Below are positions 61,499 to 64,000 of a stretch of 64,000 nt of DNA, piece after piece (the first letter of the stretch is position 1; each line of letters opens with the position of its first letter). Source of the stretch: Verrucomicrobiota bacterium (GTDB taxonomy: Bacteria; Verrucomicrobiota; Verrucomicrobiia; Limisphaerales; UBA1319); the NCBI GenBank assembly GCA_022709905.1, contig JAKLHY010000030.1:1-64000 (forward strand). Reading direction: 5' to 3'. A model generated the notes under the pieces. The model did not search any database. It saw only the letters and a program-made list of their open reading frames with translations, and was not told the origin of the DNA. Made by a program: the position numbers and the translations under genes.

Positions 61499-62521
61499 GT
61501 GAGCTCGATCTTGCAGCCCAGTTCAAAGGCTTTTCAGATGGTCGCCTGCGAGGCTTGTGGGGTAACGAATTTCATCTCCCCGGACACTCCCCCGCTAGGG
61601 ACGGTTCCGTGCAACCGTTGTGGACATCCCTTGATGATGCCCATGAAGCTCAAGCACTTTGAGCTTCGATCGGCCATTGGTTCAGGAGGGATGGGTTCTG
61701 TGTATCGCGCGTTCGATACCATCCTGCAACGAGAAGTGGCTGTCAAACTGATGAAAGCCGAACTCAGCCGGGAACCCGAGGCACTGGAAAGCTTTTGCCG
61801 TGAGGCGCGAGCGGCTGCCGGTTTGAACCACACCAACATTATCCACATCTACTCCTTCGACGAATGTGAGGGCCACAGATTCCTGGTCATGGAATTGGCC
61901 AACTGCGGAAGCCTGGATAGCCGAATCGAACGCGATAAACGCATCCCGGAACTCGATGTCCTCGATATCGGCGTCAAGATCGCTTCCGCTCTCGCCAGCG
62001 CTCTAAAACATAAACTGCTCCATCGCGATATCAAACCTGCCAATATCCTCTTCAACAACGAAGACGAACCGAAATTGGTCGATTTTGGGCTGGCTCGAAG
62101 TGCCGAGGCGGAAACCGAAGACGAAGCCACCGTCTGGGGGACTCCCTACTATATCGCTCCCGAGAAAATTAAGAGGGAAGGCGAGACTTTCCTATCCGAC
62201 ATGTACAGCCTGGCAGGCACCCTTTACCATGCCTTGACCGGACATGTCCCCTTTGAGGCCCCTTCGGTCGACGAGGTCGTTTCAGCCCATGTCAATCTTC
62301 CCCTCACCCCACCTAAACTGGTTGTCCCCGATATTACAGCCCCCACAAGTGAGGCCTTGGTCACTGCCATGGCCAAAGATCCGCACCGACGTTATCCGTC
62401 CTATGATGATTTCATCATGGCCTTGACAGCCGCTCGCAGTCAATTGCTTGTCAGTCACTTAAAACAACAGGCTCAATCCGAAAGCCGATCGTCCAACACC
62501 AAAAGCTGGTGGAAACTCTAG
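61499..62521 (+). CDS. Zinc-ribbon Ser/Thr protein kinase, end altered by repeat element
   Basis: 340-residue Hanks-type kinase. The GTG start gives an N-terminal zinc ribbon (C17-x2-C20 and C38-x2-C41, in CEAC and CNRC) before the kinase; ATG at 61538 would just drop 13 residues. Kinase motifs are complete: IGSGGMGSVYRAF (P-loop), K83 in VAVKLM, HRDIKPANILF (H175 R176 D177), DFGLARS and IAPEKI. No membrane helix or extracellular sensor follows; the protein ends KSWWKL after a short Ser/Gln tail. The TAG stop lies in the first four bases of the 280-bp inverted-repeat element, so the original C-terminus may have been longer. Confidence 0.9.
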   Translation: MSSILQPSSKAFQMVACEACGVTNFISPDTPPLGTVPCNRCGHPLMMPMKLKHFELRSAIGSGGMGSVYRAFDTILQREVAVKLMKAELSREPEALESFCREARAAAGLNHTNIIHIYSFDECEGHRFLVMELANCGSLDSRIERDKRIPELDVLDIGVKIASALASALKHKLLHRDIKPANILFNNEDEPKLVDFGLARSAEAETEDEATVWGTPYYIAPEKIKREGETFLSDMYSLAGTLYHALTGHVPFEAPSVDEVVSAHVNLPLTPPKLVVPDITAPTSEALVTAMAKDPHRRYPSYDDFIMALTAARSQLLVSHLKQQAQSESRSSNTKSWWKL

Positions 62522-62797
62522 TGTGGTGTTTGCGAAATACGATGCATTCTGCGGCCAGGAGTTTTGGTCAGGAGCAAGGCGCGCCGACCGCGCATATCCG
62601 GAATGGATCTGTAAGGGAGGCGCAACGAAGTGCCTGGCCAAAAAAACGGCCGCCCAGAGGGTTGCGCCGAAAATGGCCCGCTGACTTCGTTACGCGTCGG
62701 TTACAGCCCCACGAAGGGGATGCGTCCTCCGCGTGCCTCGTCATCGGGCCATTTTGGGCGCAACAGAAGGCATCGTATTTCGCAAACACCACACTAG
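62518..62797. mobile_element. 280-bp MITE-like element with perfect 28-bp terminal inverted repeats
   Basis: Left end (62518-62545) starts CTAGTGTGGTGTTTGCGAAA and ends TACGATGC; the right end (62770-62797) is its exact reverse complement. One mismatch further in, another 5 bases pair. No transposase and no supported gene is inside; one open frame across it is a shadow. The outermost CTAG is palindromic and could be a target duplication. It fills the space between the kinase and the convergent lpxI gene (8 bases away) and could act as a terminator hairpin for both. I see no second copy in the window. Confidence 0.82.
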
Positions 62798-62804
62798 CCA
62801 GCCC

Positions 62805-63671
62805 TTAGATCGCTCCGGCGGTCTTTTGGCATTGCCTCGAATCACCAGCCTCCGGTGGGATCGCAAATAAGGAAATCCGAGATGTCCTGGCGATCCTGCT
62901 CACCGATTCTGGCTCAAGGAGAAGCGTCATTCCAGCTTCGAAGGCAAACACCGATACGCCTGAAACCGCACAGGTCTCCAAGGTCCGCGCGCCCACACAA
63001 GGAATATCGAATCGCAGGTCATGTCTTTCCCGCGCAACCTTGACGGCGATTGCCCCCCCTCCCTTGCCCGCCAGTTCACCGGCCCTGGCCAAACAACGAT
63101 CGGTCCCCTCGAATGCCTCAACCGCCAAAACCACCCCGTCCTTGACCACCACGGTCTGCCCGATCTCCAGGCGCGAGACCTCTTTAGCCATCCGATACCC
63201 AAATTGGATGTCGGTCTTTTGTTCCACGGAAATAGGTGGCCCCAGAGAAAAGCCGCCCTGCGGCATCAATGGTTTGAGCCAAGGCGTGGCTTCAATCAAC
63301 TCAACCCCGTCTTTCTTAAGCTCATCGGCAATCGCTCCAAAAACGGTATGAGCATTTTTTTCTCGGATCCTGAGCAGCAGCGACATAGCTCGAAGATCTG
63401 GACGCAATTGGAACAGATTCTTCGGTGCCACTTGCCCGACCATGACACACCGAGTAATCCCCCGGCTGGTAAACACACGGATCATCCGCGATAACTGCCC
63501 GACCCGAATCCACTCAATTTCATCCACCAGGCCGGCCAGAGCTGGATCGGTTTCCCCCTCAAATGCGACTGCAATCAACCGACGAACCCCTGCCTTGCGG
63601 GCCTCACGGGCCAGAGCCAGAGGCAACGAACGGTTCCCCGCTATTATCCCTAACTGCTCCAATGGATCCAT
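62805..63671 (-). CDS. lpxI: UDP-2,3-diacylglucosamine diphosphatase LpxI
   Basis: 288 residues. LpxI hydrolyses UDP-2,3-diacylglucosamine to lipid X in lipid A synthesis, replacing LpxH in some bacteria. Landmarks: LGIIAGNRSLPLALAREARK at the N-terminus, VMVGQVAPKNLF, the C-terminal catalytic domain with EGTDRCLARAGELAGKGGGA, VKVARERHDLRFDIPCVGAR, and AFEAGMTLLLEPE. The catalytic Asp region is intact. With LptF/G it supports an LPS-bearing outer membrane. The stop lies 8 bases from the inverted-repeat element; the promoter region is shared with the aminotransferase gene. Confidence 0.94.
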   Translation of the reverse strand: MDPLEQLGIIAGNRSLPLALAREARKAGVRRLIAVAFEGETDPALAGLVDEIEWIRVGQLSRMIRVFTSRGITRCVMVGQVAPKNLFQLRPDLRAMSLLLRIREKNAHTVFGAIADELKKDGVELIEATPWLKPLMPQGGFSLGPPISVEQKTDIQFGYRMAKEVSRLEIGQTVVVKDGVVLAVEAFEGTDRCLARAGELAGKGGGAIAVKVARERHDLRFDIPCVGARTLETCAVSGVSVFAFEAGMTLLLEPESVSRIARTSRISLFAIPPEAGDSRQCQKTAGAI

Positions 63672-63856
63672 AGCCAGTCATGCTCCTGTTTGCGCTGTTT
63701 CACGGACTGATCTGAACCCTTCAAATCCCAGCCCGCCAAATCTTCGAATTTCACACTAGGCTGAGAGAAAAGAAAAGCCAAGCTTCCTCCCGCATCGGTC
63801 GATGGTTAACAGTTGCCTTGATATGGGTTTTTCACGTAGGCTCCAGACGACGCAAC

Positions 63857-64000
63857 ATGAAAGTCTACATTAATGGCGAGTTTTGCGACGAGCAAAACGC
63901 GAAGATTTCCGTCTTCGATCACGGATTACTCTACGGCGATGGAGTGTTTGAAGGCATCCGTGCCTATAACGGTCGCGTGTTCAAACTCAAGGAACACATC
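63857..64000 (+). CDS. ilvE: Branched-chain amino acid aminotransferase, 5' part
   Basis: First 48 codons only; the gene runs off the window. MKVYINGEFCDEQNAKISVF then DHGLLYGDGVFEGIRAYNGR and VFKLKEHI is the N-terminus of class IV PLP aminotransferases of the IlvE type, which make and degrade leucine, isoleucine and valine. D-amino-acid aminotransferase or aminodeoxychorismate lyase share this fold, but FEGIRAYNGR favours IlvE. The PLP lysine is beyond the window. It is divergent from lpxI across a 185-base gap. Confidence 0.85.
   Translation, partial: MKVYINGEFCDEQNAKISVFDHGLLYGDGVFEGIRAYNGRVFKLKEHI

Noticed and set aside
62509..62808. 99-codon frame across the inverted-repeat element
   Set aside because: Translation of a non-coding repeat; Arg/Pro-rich, no start or ribosome site, and its ends are the inverted repeats.

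Overview
The window reads as a chromosomal segment from a Gram-negative, LPS-bearing member of the Verrucomicrobiota, probably the Pedosphaera/Limisphaera side of the phylum. The organism call is inference. It rests on two secreted proteins with a VPEPYEYGL-type PEP-CTERM sorting tail, an H-X9-DG pseudopilin, a tandem-95 cadherin-like secreted protein whose C-terminus has the STDLNTW...FYRIVD style common in this phylum, LptF/G and LpxI (outer-membrane LPS), a futalosine-pathway menaquinone gene (mqnD), and a very large MoxR/DUF58/von Willebrand operon of the kind seen in Verrucomicrobia and Planctomycetes. I saw no rRNA, tRNA, CRISPR array or phage gene.

Layout. 0-8 kb: a sensor kinase with a cut-off ATPase domain, proA, a palindromic repeat, two paralogous PEP-CTERM proteins with a third decayed copy of the tail, an LptF/G permease and folC. 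A small frame interrupted by TGA overlaps the end of folC. 8-23 kb: one eight-gene operon, almost entirely joined by 4-base ATGA overlaps. It encodes a TPR/metallopeptidase, a DUF4159 protein, a MoxR ATPase, a DUF58 protein, a BatA-like vWA membrane protein, a giant coiled-coil membrane protein, a GATase-like membrane protein and a caspase-fold protein that has lost its cysteine. 23-30 kb: an L,D-transpeptidase, an HDOD protein, a double-cubane iron-sulfur reductase and hisD-hisC. 30-36 kb: DUF4126, rpmI-rplT, pheS (without infC or pheT) and a YncE/phosphoesterase fusion. 36-45 kb: a propeller-type sensor kinase with its NarL-type regulator, then a second, smaller MoxR-DUF58-transglutaminase operon. 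45-52 kb: TolC-like, MFS, M29 aminopeptidase, rhomboid, rhodanese, PPK2 and mqnD. 52-64 kb: a VKOR-thioredoxin fusion with a pseudopilin, purA (with a leader terminator), uppS, der, the tandem-repeat secreted protein, a Ser/Thr kinase whose stop codon lies in a 280-bp inverted-repeat element, lpxI, and the start of a branched-chain aminotransferase.

Functionally the segment mixes housekeeping genes (proline, folate, histidine, purine, menaquinone, ribosome, Der, UppS) with two MoxR-centred envelope operons and several secreted or envelope proteins. Points most worth a second look are the eight-gene MoxR operon with its dead caspase-like protein, the perfect 28-bp inverted-repeat element at the end of the kinase gene, the terminator in the purA leader, the TGA-interrupted frame after folC, and several short coding relics in intergenic gaps.
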